Below the pieces are notes generated by a model. The model was given only the letters and a program-made list of their open reading frames with translations, was not told where the DNA came from and searched no databases. Both the position numbers and the translations under genes were made by a program. Positions 42,112-51,834 of a stretch of 64,000 bases of DNA are shown in pieces (within the stretch, counting starts at the first letter, position 1; each line of letters begins with the position of its first letter). Origin of the DNA: Bacteroidota bacterium (GTDB taxonomy: Bacteria; Bacteroidota; Bacteroidia; B-17B0; Aurantibacillaceae); NCBI GenBank assembly GCA_018267825.1, contig JAFDXR010000012.1, positions 25,246 to 89,245 of the forward strand, given 5' to 3'.

Positions 42112-43713
42112 ATGTTCAGCAAACAACTTTTTCCTTTGGAAGATACCCGGTTATTTGACCATGTCATGACCGACTATATAAATGGTTCAACAACCATACG
42201 CCCTTTTTATACCTATGAATTTAACCGGAGCGGATTTGAAAATCTGCTGACTTCCGCTGCTTTTTCCGGCATCAACCGGCAGGTGCTGGTTGAGGAACTA
42301 AAAAAACAGGCAGGCCTTGTTGATAATACCGGCGCAAAAACAATGGCCTATATCACCAGCCTGCAAGAGCAGAATGTGTATACGGTAACCACCGGACATC
42401 AGCTTTGCCTGTTTACAGGCCCCCTGTATTTTGTATATAAAATCCTGTCGGCGATTAATCTCTGCGAAACGCTCCAGGCGGCCTTTCCCCGGAAGCAATT
42501 TGTGCCGGTATACTGGATGGCCAGTGAAGACCACGATTTTGCGGAAGTAAATCATGCCCATGTTTTCGGGAAAACCATTACCTGGAATTCGGAGCAGAAG
42601 GGAAGCGTAGGTGAATTCCGCACAGAAGGCATCGATACTGTGCTGGCTGAAATGAAACAGATTCTCGGAAATGCCCCGCATGCCGAGGCGCTGTATCAGG
42701 TGTTTGAAAAGGCTTACAGCGGACAGAGCAACCTGGCAGATGCTACTCGCTACCTCGTAAATGCACTCTTTGGTGAATACGGACTCGTGGTGCTCGATGG
42801 AAATTCAAAAACACTGAAATCGCTTCTTAAAAAAGAACTGGAGAGAGATATCTTCGAAAACCTCTCGTACCAACAGGTACAGGCCACAAACGAAAAACTG
42901 GCGCAGCATTATAAAGTGCAGGTAAATCCGCGCGAGATCAACGTGTTTTATAAAAGCCAACAACAACGCGACCGGATTGTGTCAGAAAATAACACATTTA
43001 AAGTGCTGAATACGGAGCTGTCTTTTACGAAGGAACAGATTCAGCAATTGATCAGCGAATCGACGGATAGCCTGAGCCCTAATGTCGTATTGCGGCCGGT
43101 GTACCAACAGAAAATACTACCCAACGTAGCCTACGTGGGCGGGCCTGGGGAACTGGCCTACTGGCTCGAATACAAAGCCATGTTCGAAGCATACGGGGTA
43201 ACTTTTCCGGTGCTGGTACCACGTCAGTTTGTAAGCTTTATAGACAAAGGCACCCATGGCAAGCTCACAAAGCTTGGACTGGATACCCGCGCCATTTTTG
43301 AACCGCTCGATGAGCTCGTGAACGGGTTTGTGAAAAAAGAAAATACTGGTCTCGATATCGAATCCTATAAAACAAAACTGTCGCAGGTGTTTGATGCCCT
43401 GACACAGGATGCAACGGGAATTGATAAAACGTTGCAGGGTGCTGTGGAAGCCGAAAAACAAAAGGCTCTCAACGGACTGCTTGCAGTAGACCAGAAGATA
43501 ACCCGCGCATTGAAACAACGTTCGGAAACCGATCTGAATCAGCTGCGCGGCATCAAGGCAAAACTATTTCCTGAGAATACACCGCAGGAGCGCTACGATA
43601 ACATCAGTCAGTACTATTGTAAATACGGTGCGGAGTTTATACGTGGCCTGAAAGAACAGCTGACGTATGATCTGAGTACTTTCCGCTATGTTGTGTTAAC
43701 CGAAACAGAATGA
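42112..43713 (+). CDS. bshC: Bacillithiol biosynthesis cysteine-adding enzyme BshC
   Basis: 533 residues, close to the usual 530-540. Landmark blocks: YTVTTGHQLCLFTGPLYFVY, PVYWMASEDHDFAEVNHAHV, RPVYQQKILPNVAYVGGPGE and a C-terminal coiled coil (about 440-500). BshC adds cysteine to GlcN-malate, the last step in making bacillithiol, the low-molecular-weight thiol of Firmicutes and Bacteroidota. bshA and bshB are not in the window. The stop codon overlaps the next gene by 4 bases (ATGA). Confidence 0.95.
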   Translation: MFSKQLFPLEDTRLFDHVMTDYINGSTTIRPFYTYEFNRSGFENLLTSAAFSGINRQVLVEELKKQAGLVDNTGAKTMAYITSLQEQNVYTVTTGHQLCLFTGPLYFVYKILSAINLCETLQAAFPRKQFVPVYWMASEDHDFAEVNHAHVFGKTITWNSEQKGSVGEFRTEGIDTVLAEMKQILGNAPHAEALYQVFEKAYSGQSNLADATRYLVNALFGEYGLVVLDGNSKTLKSLLKKELERDIFENLSYQQVQATNEKLAQHYKVQVNPREINVFYKSQQQRDRIVSENNTFKVLNTELSFTKEQIQQLISESTDSLSPNVVLRPVYQQKILPNVAYVGGPGELAYWLEYKAMFEAYGVTFPVLVPRQFVSFIDKGTHGKLTKLGLDTRAIFEPLDELVNGFVKKENTGLDIESYKTKLSQVFDALTQDATGIDKTLQGAVEAEKQKALNGLLAVDQKITRALKQRSETDLNQLRGIKAKLFPENTPQERYDNISQYYCKYGAEFIRGLKEQLTYDLSTFRYVVLTETE

Positions 43714-44429
43714 AGAACCCGGTTTTTTTGAGAGCGCAATGGCGTAAGCTGATGATGGCCAACTATGCCATTGATCCGGCGCTGCTGCGCGACTTTGTAC
43801 CGGCCCATACACAGCTTGACCTCTGGAAAGGCCAGTGCCTGGTGAGTCTCGTAGGCTTTATGTTTAAAGATACCCATGTGCGGGGATTCAAAATTCCGGG
43901 CCATGTCAATTTCGAAGAGATCAATCTCCGCTTCTATATTACACATGAAACCGGGGATGGTGAGATACGTCGCGGCACCTCCTTCATAAAGGAGATTGTG
44001 AAACGACCAGCCATTACCTGGGTAGCCAATACGCTCTATAAGGAAAAGTATCATACCATGCCGACACGTCACAGGATTCAGCAGCAAGAAAAGTTGGATG
44101 TACAATTCGAGTGGCAATACCGCAACCGTTGGAATACTATGGCCTGCAAAGCTGCCCCTGAACCCTCGCAAATGCCGGCCGGCAGCGAAGAAGAATTTAT
44201 TACGGAACATTATTGGGGGTATACCCGCTTATCGGAAACGGAAACGTCTGCTTATGCGGTGGAGCACCCCCGCTGGGAAGTATACCCCGTACACGATTAC
44301 ACCATCGATGCTGATTTCGGTGCTTTATACGGTCAGCAATTCGCGCATTTATCCAAGCAGAAACCCGTATCGGTTCTCCTGGCCGAAGGCTCTGAAATAC
44401 TCGTAAGAAAAGGGTTTGAGATCCGTTGA
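43710..44429 (+). CDS. DUF2071 family protein
   Basis: 239 residues: FLRAQWRKLMMANYAIDPALL, LVSLVGFMFKDTHVRGFKIP, INLRFYITHETGDGEIRRG and EHYWGYTRLSETETSAYAVE follow the YqjF/DUF2071 order. The family is cytosolic, of acetoacetate-decarboxylase-like fold and unknown activity. It overlaps bshC by 4 bases, so translation is coupled, but a role in thiol metabolism is not established. Confidence 0.85.
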   Translation: MKNPVFLRAQWRKLMMANYAIDPALLRDFVPAHTQLDLWKGQCLVSLVGFMFKDTHVRGFKIPGHVNFEEINLRFYITHETGDGEIRRGTSFIKEIVKRPAITWVANTLYKEKYHTMPTRHRIQQQEKLDVQFEWQYRNRWNTMACKAAPEPSQMPAGSEEEFITEHYWGYTRLSETETSAYAVEHPRWEVYPVHDYTIDADFGALYGQQFAHLSKQKPVSVLLAEGSEILVRKGFEIR

Positions 44430-44438
44430 GCAGTCAGT

Positions 44439-44837
44439 TTATAAGCTGTCGCATTTACAGGAAAGTTTTGGATCCAGTAGTTTAATATCCGTGATTTTGG
44501 ATGTAGTATCACAATCGTTTACAATGACTTCAAAACGAGCCGAGTCTTTTTTTATAGCCTGCAGGTAATAACTGCCACAGGGTTTTTTGTGCACATCGCT
44601 CAGATCGTAATTAACCTGGTAGGCTTTTAATGCTATACGAAAGCCTTCCGGGGTATAGCCCAGGCATTTAACTTTACACAGGGCCTTATTACTGAACTCA
44701 AATTTCTGATAGGTCAGCTCCTGCATCTTAAGCTCATTGGGCCCGGTGCAGCCTTTTTTGCTGACAATGAAAAAAAGGATAATGCATCCCGGCACAAAGC
44801 CGATCAGGTAAAAACGTAAACGATGCCAGAAGGTCAT
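44439..44837 (-). CDS. Hypothetical membrane-anchored protein
   Basis: 132 residues with one N-terminal helix (FYLIGFVPGCIILFFIV) and a cysteine-bearing soluble part (KCLGYTPEGFRIALKAYQVN, YDLSDVHKKPCGSYYLQAI). It resembles DUF4258-annotated Bacteroidota proteins, but I am not sure of that family. It follows the alanine dehydrogenase gene after 16 bases. Confidence 0.6.
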   Translation of the reverse strand: MTFWHRLRFYLIGFVPGCIILFFIVSKKGCTGPNELKMQELTYQKFEFSNKALCKVKCLGYTPEGFRIALKAYQVNYDLSDVHKKPCGSYYLQAIKKDSARFEVIVNDCDTTSKITDIKLLDPKLSCKCDSL

Positions 44838-44853
44838 AAGGTCTTTTTAAAGT

Positions 44854-46071
44854 TTAGATGGCGGCCATCAGTAAGTTAATGTCTTTGAATGGCAGGTCGA
44901 ATGTTTCGCCCAGGTACTGGTTGGTAAGGATTCCGTTGTAAATATACACGCCGTTGCGTACGCCAGCATCTTTACGTACCAGGCTGTCGAAGCCGCCCTC
45001 ATCGCCCATGCTCAGTAAAATCTGTGAGAATATATTGCTGAATGCATAAGATGCGGTGCGCGCCACACGCGACGGGATATTAGGCACACAGTAATGTATA
45101 ACACCGTGTTTGCGGAATACAGGTTTGGTATGGTTCGTTACTTCAGAGGTTTCAAAAATACCGCCCTGGTCAATACTCACATCAATGATCACCGAGCCGG
45201 TTTTCATTTCGGAAACCATACCTTCTGTAACAATACAAGGCGTGCGGCCTTTGGAGGCACGCATGGCACCAATTACTACATCGGCGCTCTTCAGGTGCTT
45301 TTCAAGAACCTTCGGCACAATCACCGATGTAAATACACGTGTGCCGAGCTGACTTTGCAGCCGGCGCAGGCGTGATGTGGAATTGTCGAATATTTTAACG
45401 GTGGCACCCAGTCCGAGCGCTGCACGTGCAGCAAACTCGCCCACAGTACCCGCGCCGATAATAACCACTTCGGTAGGCGATATGCCGCTGATACCTCCCA
45501 GGATTGCACCTACGCCATTATTGACGTTGCTGAGTAACTCTGCTGCCACGAGTATCGATGTGCCACCGGCTATCTCACCCATGGCACGGATTACCGGAAA
45601 AATACCGGCATCATCGGTGATCATATCGAAAGCCACGCAGTTCAGTTTTTTGGCAATCAGTTTTTTCAGAAAATCCTCCGGCTGAACGGTGAGCTGCAAC
45701 GAAGAGAACAGGGTTTGCTTCTGTTGCATCATTTCAATTTCCTCGAGGGTAGGAGGTGCTATTTTTAAAATGGTATCGGCTTTGTAAATATCCTGCGGCG
45801 AATACACCACTTCGGCACCGGCTTCACTGTAATCGTTGTCGTCGAAGTGAGCGGCTTTTCCGGCACCGGCTTCAATCACTATACGGTGGCCGTTGTTTAC
45901 GAGCAGGGCTACAGCATCGGGTACAAGCGGCACGCGGTTTTCCTGGAACGCAATTTCTTTTGGAATGCCGATATACAACTTTCCTTTCTTACGCGCTACT
46001 TCAAGCATTTCTTCCTGGGGAGCATAAGCACCTTTGGTGAGGGAGAAGAGCACATCTTTGGTCATTACCAT
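44854..46071 (-). CDS. ald: Alanine dehydrogenase
   Basis: 405 residues from ATG 46069-46071. It shows the N-terminal substrate domain (IGIPKEIAFQENRVPLVPDA), the Rossmann motif VVIIGAGTVGEFAARAALGLG and the alanine dehydrogenase/PNT pattern with DQGGIFETSEVTNHTKP and HYCVPNIPSRVARTASYA. It converts L-alanine and NAD to pyruvate and ammonia. Frames upstream of this ATG are not needed. It sits in a cluster with an outer-membrane protein gene and fabD, all minus strand. Confidence 0.92.
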   Translation of the reverse strand: MVMTKDVLFSLTKGAYAPQEEMLEVARKKGKLYIGIPKEIAFQENRVPLVPDAVALLVNNGHRIVIEAGAGKAAHFDDNDYSEAGAEVVYSPQDIYKADTILKIAPPTLEEIEMMQQKQTLFSSLQLTVQPEDFLKKLIAKKLNCVAFDMITDDAGIFPVIRAMGEIAGGTSILVAAELLSNVNNGVGAILGGISGISPTEVVIIGAGTVGEFAARAALGLGATVKIFDNSTSRLRRLQSQLGTRVFTSVIVPKVLEKHLKSADVVIGAMRASKGRTPCIVTEGMVSEMKTGSVIIDVSIDQGGIFETSEVTNHTKPVFRKHGVIHYCVPNIPSRVARTASYAFSNIFSQILLSMGDEGGFDSLVRKDAGVRNGVYIYNGILTNQYLGETFDLPFKDINLLMAAI

Positions 46072-46103
46072 AATCGTGTGTTTAAGTGTGAGTTCGTGTT
46101 CAA

Positions 46104-46808
46104 TTATTGGCCGTGATATCGGGGGGCGTTGCAATCATCGAGTGCCTTTTGTGGTCTGTATACTATACCTACGCGCAGTTCCCAGGTACGGTTTGTGATC
46201 AGAATCCGGTCACGCACGCCCTGCGGATAAACGTCGGGGTTGTAATGCAATTCTGCAAAAAATTTAAAAGGACTGTAAGCCAGAAATTCATAACCTACAC
46301 CCACATCGGCGCTCACGTTTATTTTCGGCAAAGCACCAGCCCATGGGGCATAGGCGGGTGTGGCACGGCTCATATTGTATTCAAGCTTCGGCCCCAGCAT
46401 CCCATACCAGAAACCACGATAGCCTTCTTCCAGCAGAAATTTGGCGTAGTTGTTCCATTGGATATACGTGTAGGAGTTAACACCTGCACCGCGTTGGCCG
46501 GTATAGGGGTTTAATAAAGGTTTTTCGGTTGCTCCCTTGTGTGTAAACTCAAGTTCTGTTTGCCAGCGGATGTGTTTCTTTTTGAGGAGTTCCACAAAAA
46601 TACCTACTGTCCAGCTTGGCAGTTCCGCCGATTTATGCGATGGCGGGATGTAGGCCAGCATATTGATGGTGTCCTGGAAGTTCAGGTTTTTATAACGCTG
46701 GCGCGAGGTATTCGGGCCAACAAATATTCCCACACCCCTGAAAAACTGGGCGTGAACCTGACCAGATAATTCGATCAGGACAAACAGGATGAGCAGTCGT
46801 TTTATCAT
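46104..46808 (-). CDS. PorT-like outer-membrane beta-barrel protein
   Basis: 234 residues, signal peptide (LLILFVLIELSGQVHAQ). Aromatic-flanked amphipathic strands (GVGIFVGPNTSRQRYKNL, WTVGIFVELLKKKHIRWQT, YIQWNNYAKFLLEEGYRGFW, WELRVGIVYRPQ) fit a small OMP barrel of the PorT type. It starts 7 bases after fabD ends. Confidence 0.65.
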   Translation of the reverse strand: MIKRLLILFVLIELSGQVHAQFFRGVGIFVGPNTSRQRYKNLNFQDTINMLAYIPPSHKSAELPSWTVGIFVELLKKKHIRWQTELEFTHKGATEKPLLNPYTGQRGAGVNSYTYIQWNNYAKFLLEEGYRGFWYGMLGPKLEYNMSRATPAYAPWAGALPKINVSADVGVGYEFLAYSPFKFFAELHYNPDVYPQGVRDRILITNRTWELRVGIVYRPQKALDDCNAPRYHGQ

Positions 46809-46815
46809 AAATAGC

Positions 46816-47703
46816 TTAGGCGCTAATGGTTTCTACGGAGGCGTTTACTTTTTTCACAAGTCCCTGCAACACTTTGCCGGGACCTACTTCAGTAAATGAG
46901 GTAGCACCATCAGCAATCATTTGTTCTACGGTTTGTGTCCATCTTACCGGCGCGGTTAATTGGGCTACCAGGTTTTGTTTGATCGCCGCAGGATCAGAAA
47001 CTGCATGGGCTGTTACATTCTGGTAAACAGGGCATACCGGTGTGTGGAATGTGGTGTTATTGATAGCCGCTTCGAGTTCTACACGGGCCGGTTCCATAAG
47101 AGGCGAGTGAAATGCTCCGCCAACAGGTAAAACCAGGGCACGTTTGGCACCTGCCGCTTTTAATTTTTCGCAGGCAATGTTAATGCCTTCAATGCTTCCC
47201 GAGATCACGAGCTGGCCCGGACAGTTATAATTGGCGGCCACCACTACATTACCGGCATCGCTGATGTCTTTACAGATCGCTTCCACCACTTTGTCGTCGA
47301 GGTTCAGAATAGCGGCCATGGTCGAAGGGTTCAATTCGCAGGCTTTCTGCATGGCCAGGGCACGTTTTGATACAAGTACCAGGGCATCTTCGAAGGTGAG
47401 GGTCTTATTGGCAACGAGGGCCGAGAATTCGCCGAGGGAGTGGCCTGCCACCATATCCGGTTTAAAGCTCTCGCCTAAGGTGGAAGCCAGGATCACGGAG
47501 TGCAGGAAAATAGCGGGTTGTGTTACTTTGGTTTGTTTGAGTTCTTCGTCGGTACCACCAAACATGGTATCAGTGATACGGAATCCAAGAATGTCGTTTG
47601 CTTTTTCAAATAAGGCTTTGGCAGCAGGAGATTGCTCATAAAGGTCTTTCCCCATGCCCGAAAACTGCGAGCCCTGGCCGGGAAATATAAATGCTTTCTT
47701 CAT
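46816..47703 (-). CDS. fabD: Malonyl-CoA:ACP transacylase FabD
   Basis: 295 residues with FIFPGQGSQFSGMGKDLYEQ at the start, the active-site serine in MVAGHSLGEFSALV and a later histidine block (VGGAFHSPLMEP). It transfers malonyl groups to ACP for fatty-acid synthesis. Minus strand, likely first gene of the fabD-OMP-ald operon. Confidence 0.96.
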   Translation of the reverse strand: MKKAFIFPGQGSQFSGMGKDLYEQSPAAKALFEKANDILGFRITDTMFGGTDEELKQTKVTQPAIFLHSVILASTLGESFKPDMVAGHSLGEFSALVANKTLTFEDALVLVSKRALAMQKACELNPSTMAAILNLDDKVVEAICKDISDAGNVVVAANYNCPGQLVISGSIEGINIACEKLKAAGAKRALVLPVGGAFHSPLMEPARVELEAAINNTTFHTPVCPVYQNVTAHAVSDPAAIKQNLVAQLTAPVRWTQTVEQMIADGATSFTEVGPGKVLQGLVKKVNASVETISA

Positions 47704-47832
47704 AAGAAGGATGTTTCGTTTAAAAGGTTAAAGAAGTGTATAAAGTTAGCAGAAATTTACGAAAAATCAAGTGAAAGACAGCCGCTTTTAATCCACGAAA
47801 GGGTGTTGATTTTGATGGTTTGCGGATAATTC

Positions 47833-47860
47833 CGGCATGACAAAGAGATTTGTCATGCCG
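47833..47860. repeat. REP-like 12-bp perfect palindrome
   Basis: CGGCATGACAAA-GAGA-TTTGTCATGCCG, followed by ACTGAAACGGAGACATCCC. It lies in the 233-base gap between fabD and the nuclease gene. The TTTGTCATGC arm and the following ATC tail resemble dispersed repeats known from many Bacteroidota genomes. It could also stop transcription of the nuclease gene (minus strand ending at 47937). Confidence 0.6.
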
Positions 47861-47936
47861 ACTGAAACGGAGACATCCCCGGAAATTCATTAAATAGTAA
47901 GGGCGGTTTTCCGCTAAGCCGGCACGAGCGTTGAAA

Positions 47937-50771
47937 TTACACCACATTACACATCCGTGCATAGGCACAGTAGGTGCACTGATCCGGGTCTTCTGTTTGT
48001 GTAAAAGATGTTCCCGGAGCAATCATCCCACGGATATAATCTGCCAGGAAATATTCGAAATTCCGGAGCAGATCGGCCGAAAAAAGTAAGGGTTGTTTTT
48101 GTTTTCCCTCGTATATGAAGCGGGGCTGTTCTTCAAATTTCCGGAATGGAATAATGCAGGGCATCAATTCCTCCGGTTTTGCAATGCCCTGTTTTACAGC
48201 AAGCCAGGCATATACAAACAATTGCAGCATTTTATCATAATCGGGATTGGAAAATAATTCCTCGAAACCGAGAAATTCAAATTTGTCCTTTGGTTTCACC
48301 GACGATTTATAATCAATGATCCGCACCATATGGCGAAACCTGTCTATACGATCGGCAGACCCTTTGATATAAACCGTAGCCGGCTTCCCGTCAATATCCA
48401 TATGCAGTTCAGCCTGCATGCCTTTTTCAAGAGCAAGAATGCTTAACACGTCGCCCTGTTCGATCAGGTGTTTATCCTGTTTCAGTAGTTTACCCACATA
48501 CACATCAAGTACCTTCTGTTGCAGAAAGTTTTTCCCGAACAGAGTTTCCTGGATGCTGAACGTTTTCCGGAATGTGGCTGAAACAACATCATCCTTGCGG
48601 TTCATGGCCTCCTGTACATCGGCTACCTGCAGCACCCTGCCTACATAAGGCAGGTAAAGGGTTTCCAGACTTTCGTGTAATATCGAACCAAAGGTATTGG
48701 CTTCGGCGGTTTCTTCGAGTTCGGCAGTTTCCTTCATGCCGGCACCATACCTGAAGTAAAACCGGAGCGGACAATCTTTATAGCTAATCATAGCCGAAGG
48801 CGAGAGCCCACTGTAATCATCGTTTTGCGTGAGCTTGCGTATAATGGGTTGCAGGCTTTCTGTGTTTTTAGGAATACTGATGGCAATACGTTCGCTCACT
48901 GGCAAAGCAGCGCCGGTTAAGATACGTTCGGTGATGACACTCTCCGGGGCATATTTGCTAAGCTCAAACTGTAACTGTGTGATAAAGCGACTTTTTTCTC
49001 CCGAGCCAAGAATAGAATGTTCTGTATTGTATGTAAGCACTATATGGCTGGCTCTTTGCAGCAAACGGTAAAAGTGATACGCATAAATGGCATCCTTGTC
49101 GCCATACAAAGGCATGTCGTGATAGCGTTTCAGATCGTTCGGAATAAAGGAGTTGTTGGAGCGGCCCGATGGCAGCACATCTTCATTCACGCCAAGCACC
49201 ATGATGTGTTCAAAGTCGAGTGTACGTGTTTCCAGCACCCCCATAATCTGCAAGCCTTTCAGGGGTTCGCCGATAAAAGGAATAGTTGCGCTGCCAACCA
49301 CCTGCCTGAACATACTCCGAAGGGTTTGCAGGGAATTCAGAAAGGTATGCTGATCGAGCAGGCTGCGCAGGCGATTGAAATATTTATTGAATACAAAAAT
49401 GTATTCGCGTTCGAGTGAGCTTAGTGTATTTCCGGGCTGATCATTGAAATCGGTCATCAGTACCGACATCGCAGCGATACCCTGCTGAGCATTCGTCCAC
49501 TGTGTAAACAAAGGTTCCACCACCGGGAAATCATTTTCAAACAGATCGCGGAGCAAAGCCATATTCAGCCACACATAATTTCTGTCGATGATCTTCTGAA
49601 TAATTTTCTGCAGCCGGCGGCGTGTCGATTTGGATTCGAAATACCGCGTGAAAAACGAGTTGTAAAGAACCTGCAACAGATCCTTGTAATAAAAACTTTT
49701 GGAGCTTGCCGATTGCTGCACGGCATGATGCAGCTGGATAAGGCTTTCGGCCAGGTCGTACAGGGGCGTGAGCCGCACCGGGTACTCCATGGTGATGTTT
49801 ACATGCTCTACTTCTTTTGGTAATTGCGAAAGCAAAGGGAAAAGCAGGCTTTCGTCGGCCAGTACCACGGCTGTTTTATCGAGCGAATAGCCTTTCGCTA
49901 CCCATTCGCGCAATTGATTTGCCACCACCTGTGTCTGGCCCACCTGTCGCGGCACAGCCACTATATCAATATGTTTGGGAATTTCACGGAAGTGATCCCC
50001 CGGTTTTGCTGTATTGGCAAAAGCGGGAATAGCAAAATTCTTCCGCAGGAAAAGTCCGGCTTCGTGACCTTCCTGTTCAGTATAGTATACATCGGCATCC
50101 CAAAGTATATGCGCCTGTTTTTGTTTGACAAGCTCCGAAAAAATAATGGTCTCTGCTTTATTCAGTGCATTGAAACCGCAGATGAGTATGTCTTTGAAGC
50201 CTGCCAGGTAAGGGGAGGAGCTGTAGCGCTCCACGGCCAGCCTGTACATCAGGCCCTGATAGCCTACGCGCTTGCGAAGGAGCTGATCTTTGAAAACTTC
50301 GTAGATATCGCCCATCTGCGACATGAAATTGACGTAGTCCTGCTGCGTATCAGTCAGTGCCTCGGCGCTCAGCGACCAGTTTTCAATTTCCTTGATTTCT
50401 TTCAGATTGCGATACAAGGCATCGGTATCCACCAGGTAGCGGTCTGCCTCGTTGAAATCCTGCAACATCAGGGTGCCCCAGCGGGCAAAGGATTCAAACG
50501 GTTCGGCTTTTTCCTTTAAAACCTGTGTGTACGCATTGTAAAGCTCGCACATCAGGTCAATACTGTCGACCGATGACAGGCCCGACAATTCGGCTACGAG
50601 GTCTTCGGCACTGATAACCGTTGGCAACCATATTGTTTTATTAGATACCTTTGCAAGATGCTGTTTTAAATACAGCGCCCCCCGTTTATTTGGCAGAATC
50701 ACACAAAGGTTTTCGGCCGACGTGTGGTTATCAGCAATATAACGGGCTATGACATGCAGGAAAGGAACCAT
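47937..50771 (-). CDS. AddB-like PD-(D/E)XK nuclease
   Basis: 944 residues from ATG 50769-50771. N-terminal inactivated helicase-like region (CVILPNKRGALYLKQHL), and a C-terminal RecB-type nuclease: SYKDCPLRFYFRYGAGMKE, FGSILHESLETLY, RIIDYKSSVKP (active-site D and K) and a cysteine set DQCTYCAYARMC likely for a 4Fe-4S cluster. This combination is that of AddB, the partner of an AddA helicase in end resection; addA is not in the window. Confidence 0.85.
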   Translation of the reverse strand: MVPFLHVIARYIADNHTSAENLCVILPNKRGALYLKQHLAKVSNKTIWLPTVISAEDLVAELSGLSSVDSIDLMCELYNAYTQVLKEKAEPFESFARWGTLMLQDFNEADRYLVDTDALYRNLKEIKEIENWSLSAEALTDTQQDYVNFMSQMGDIYEVFKDQLLRKRVGYQGLMYRLAVERYSSSPYLAGFKDILICGFNALNKAETIIFSELVKQKQAHILWDADVYYTEQEGHEAGLFLRKNFAIPAFANTAKPGDHFREIPKHIDIVAVPRQVGQTQVVANQLREWVAKGYSLDKTAVVLADESLLFPLLSQLPKEVEHVNITMEYPVRLTPLYDLAESLIQLHHAVQQSASSKSFYYKDLLQVLYNSFFTRYFESKSTRRRLQKIIQKIIDRNYVWLNMALLRDLFENDFPVVEPLFTQWTNAQQGIAAMSVLMTDFNDQPGNTLSSLEREYIFVFNKYFNRLRSLLDQHTFLNSLQTLRSMFRQVVGSATIPFIGEPLKGLQIMGVLETRTLDFEHIMVLGVNEDVLPSGRSNNSFIPNDLKRYHDMPLYGDKDAIYAYHFYRLLQRASHIVLTYNTEHSILGSGEKSRFITQLQFELSKYAPESVITERILTGAALPVSERIAISIPKNTESLQPIIRKLTQNDDYSGLSPSAMISYKDCPLRFYFRYGAGMKETAELEETAEANTFGSILHESLETLYLPYVGRVLQVADVQEAMNRKDDVVSATFRKTFSIQETLFGKNFLQQKVLDVYVGKLLKQDKHLIEQGDVLSILALEKGMQAELHMDIDGKPATVYIKGSADRIDRFRHMVRIIDYKSSVKPKDKFEFLGFEELFSNPDYDKMLQLFVYAWLAVKQGIAKPEELMPCIIPFRKFEEQPRFIYEGKQKQPLLFSADLLRNFEYFLADYIRGMIAPGTSFTQTEDPDQCTYCAYARMCNVV

Positions 50772-50773
50772 CA

Positions 50774-51022
50774 ATGATGCAATCGGTGTTTGAAGATATG
50801 CAATTTCCGGTTTACCGGAAGTATAAAAACAATAAACGTTTTTATAAAATTATAAGCGATGCTGAATTTGAAGAAATACAGCTTATTGGCAGTAAGAAGG
50901 TAGTAAGCCTGCATAAGGCGGCGATACTTCCCGATAAAAATTTTATTTACGACCTTTGCTTCGATACTTCCGTCGCCGACGAAATAACCGAAGCGGAATA
51001 CAAAACCATTTATGATGCATAA
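50774..51022 (+). CDS. Small conserved hypothetical protein
   Basis: 82 residues without motif: FPVYRKYKNNKRFYKIISDA, EFEEIQLIGSKKVVSLHKA. The two ATG (50774, 50777) are equal options. It is divergent from the nuclease gene, whose ATG ends 2 bases away, and it overlaps proC by 11 bases, so it belongs to the proC transcript. Confidence 0.6.
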   Translation: MMQSVFEDMQFPVYRKYKNNKRFYKIISDAEFEEIQLIGSKKVVSLHKAAILPDKNFIYDLCFDTSVADEITEAEYKTIYDA

Positions 51023-51824
51023 AATTACGATCATAGGTTGTGGCAATATGGGCCTGATCTATGCCAATTCATTTTTGAAATACCGGATTGTCAATTCAGA
51101 CAATCTGCTCCTGGTTGAAAAAAACGCTGAGCGCCAGGTAAAACTCCAGGCTATGAATATAGGTCGTGTTGTTACCACAACCGACCAGTCTATTGCAGGC
51201 AGCGATATCCTCATCCTTTCGGTAAAACCACAGGATTTTATTGAGTTGGCTCCCGGCATAAAACCACACCTGAAACCATCTACGATCGTGCTGTCGATCA
51301 TGGCCGGAATTGAGATCAGCGCCATTGCTAAATTACTGGGGCACGAAAATATTGTACGTGCCATGCCAAATTCGCCGGTTGAGATAGGTATGGGTATGAC
51401 GGTTTTCACTGCCTCGCCATCGCTGACCCGTGAAGACCTGCTGAAAGTCGATAATATGCTGGCTACCACCGGTCGCACCCTTTACGTGGAAAAAGAACAA
51501 TTGCTGAATGCCGTTACTGCATTGAGTGGCAGTGGTCCGGCTTATTTTTTCTACTTCATGCAACACCTTGTAAAAGCTGGTATGGAAATGGGACTCGATG
51601 AACATATCTCTTCTACGCTGGCCAAACAAACCATGCTGGGTGCTTTTCACCTGATCAATAATGCAAGCAAACCACTCGATGAACTTATTAAAGCCGTGGC
51701 CTCAAAAGGCGGCACAACCGAAGCAGCCCTGCATACGTTTCAAGAGCAACATATGGGCGAAACCATTGTGCAGGCACTACTGAATGCAGAGAAACGGGCC
51801 GGCGAACTGTCTCTGAAATTATAA
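51012..51824 (+). CDS. proC: Pyrroline-5-carboxylate reductase
   Basis: 270 residues with TIIGCGNMGLIYANSFL (NAD(P)-binding), MPNSPVEIGMGMTVF and the C-terminal TALSGSGPAYFFYFMQHLV, plus GGTTEAAL. It makes proline from P5C. It overlaps the preceding small gene and is followed 10 bases later by the O-methyltransferase gene. Confidence 0.96.
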   Translation: MMHKITIIGCGNMGLIYANSFLKYRIVNSDNLLLVEKNAERQVKLQAMNIGRVVTTTDQSIAGSDILILSVKPQDFIELAPGIKPHLKPSTIVLSIMAGIEISAIAKLLGHENIVRAMPNSPVEIGMGMTVFTASPSLTREDLLKVDNMLATTGRTLYVEKEQLLNAVTALSGSGPAYFFYFMQHLVKAGMEMGLDEHISSTLAKQTMLGAFHLINNASKPLDELIKAVASKGGTTEAALHTFQEQHMGETIVQALLNAEKRAGELSLKL

Positions 51825-51834
51825 AAGCACAACG

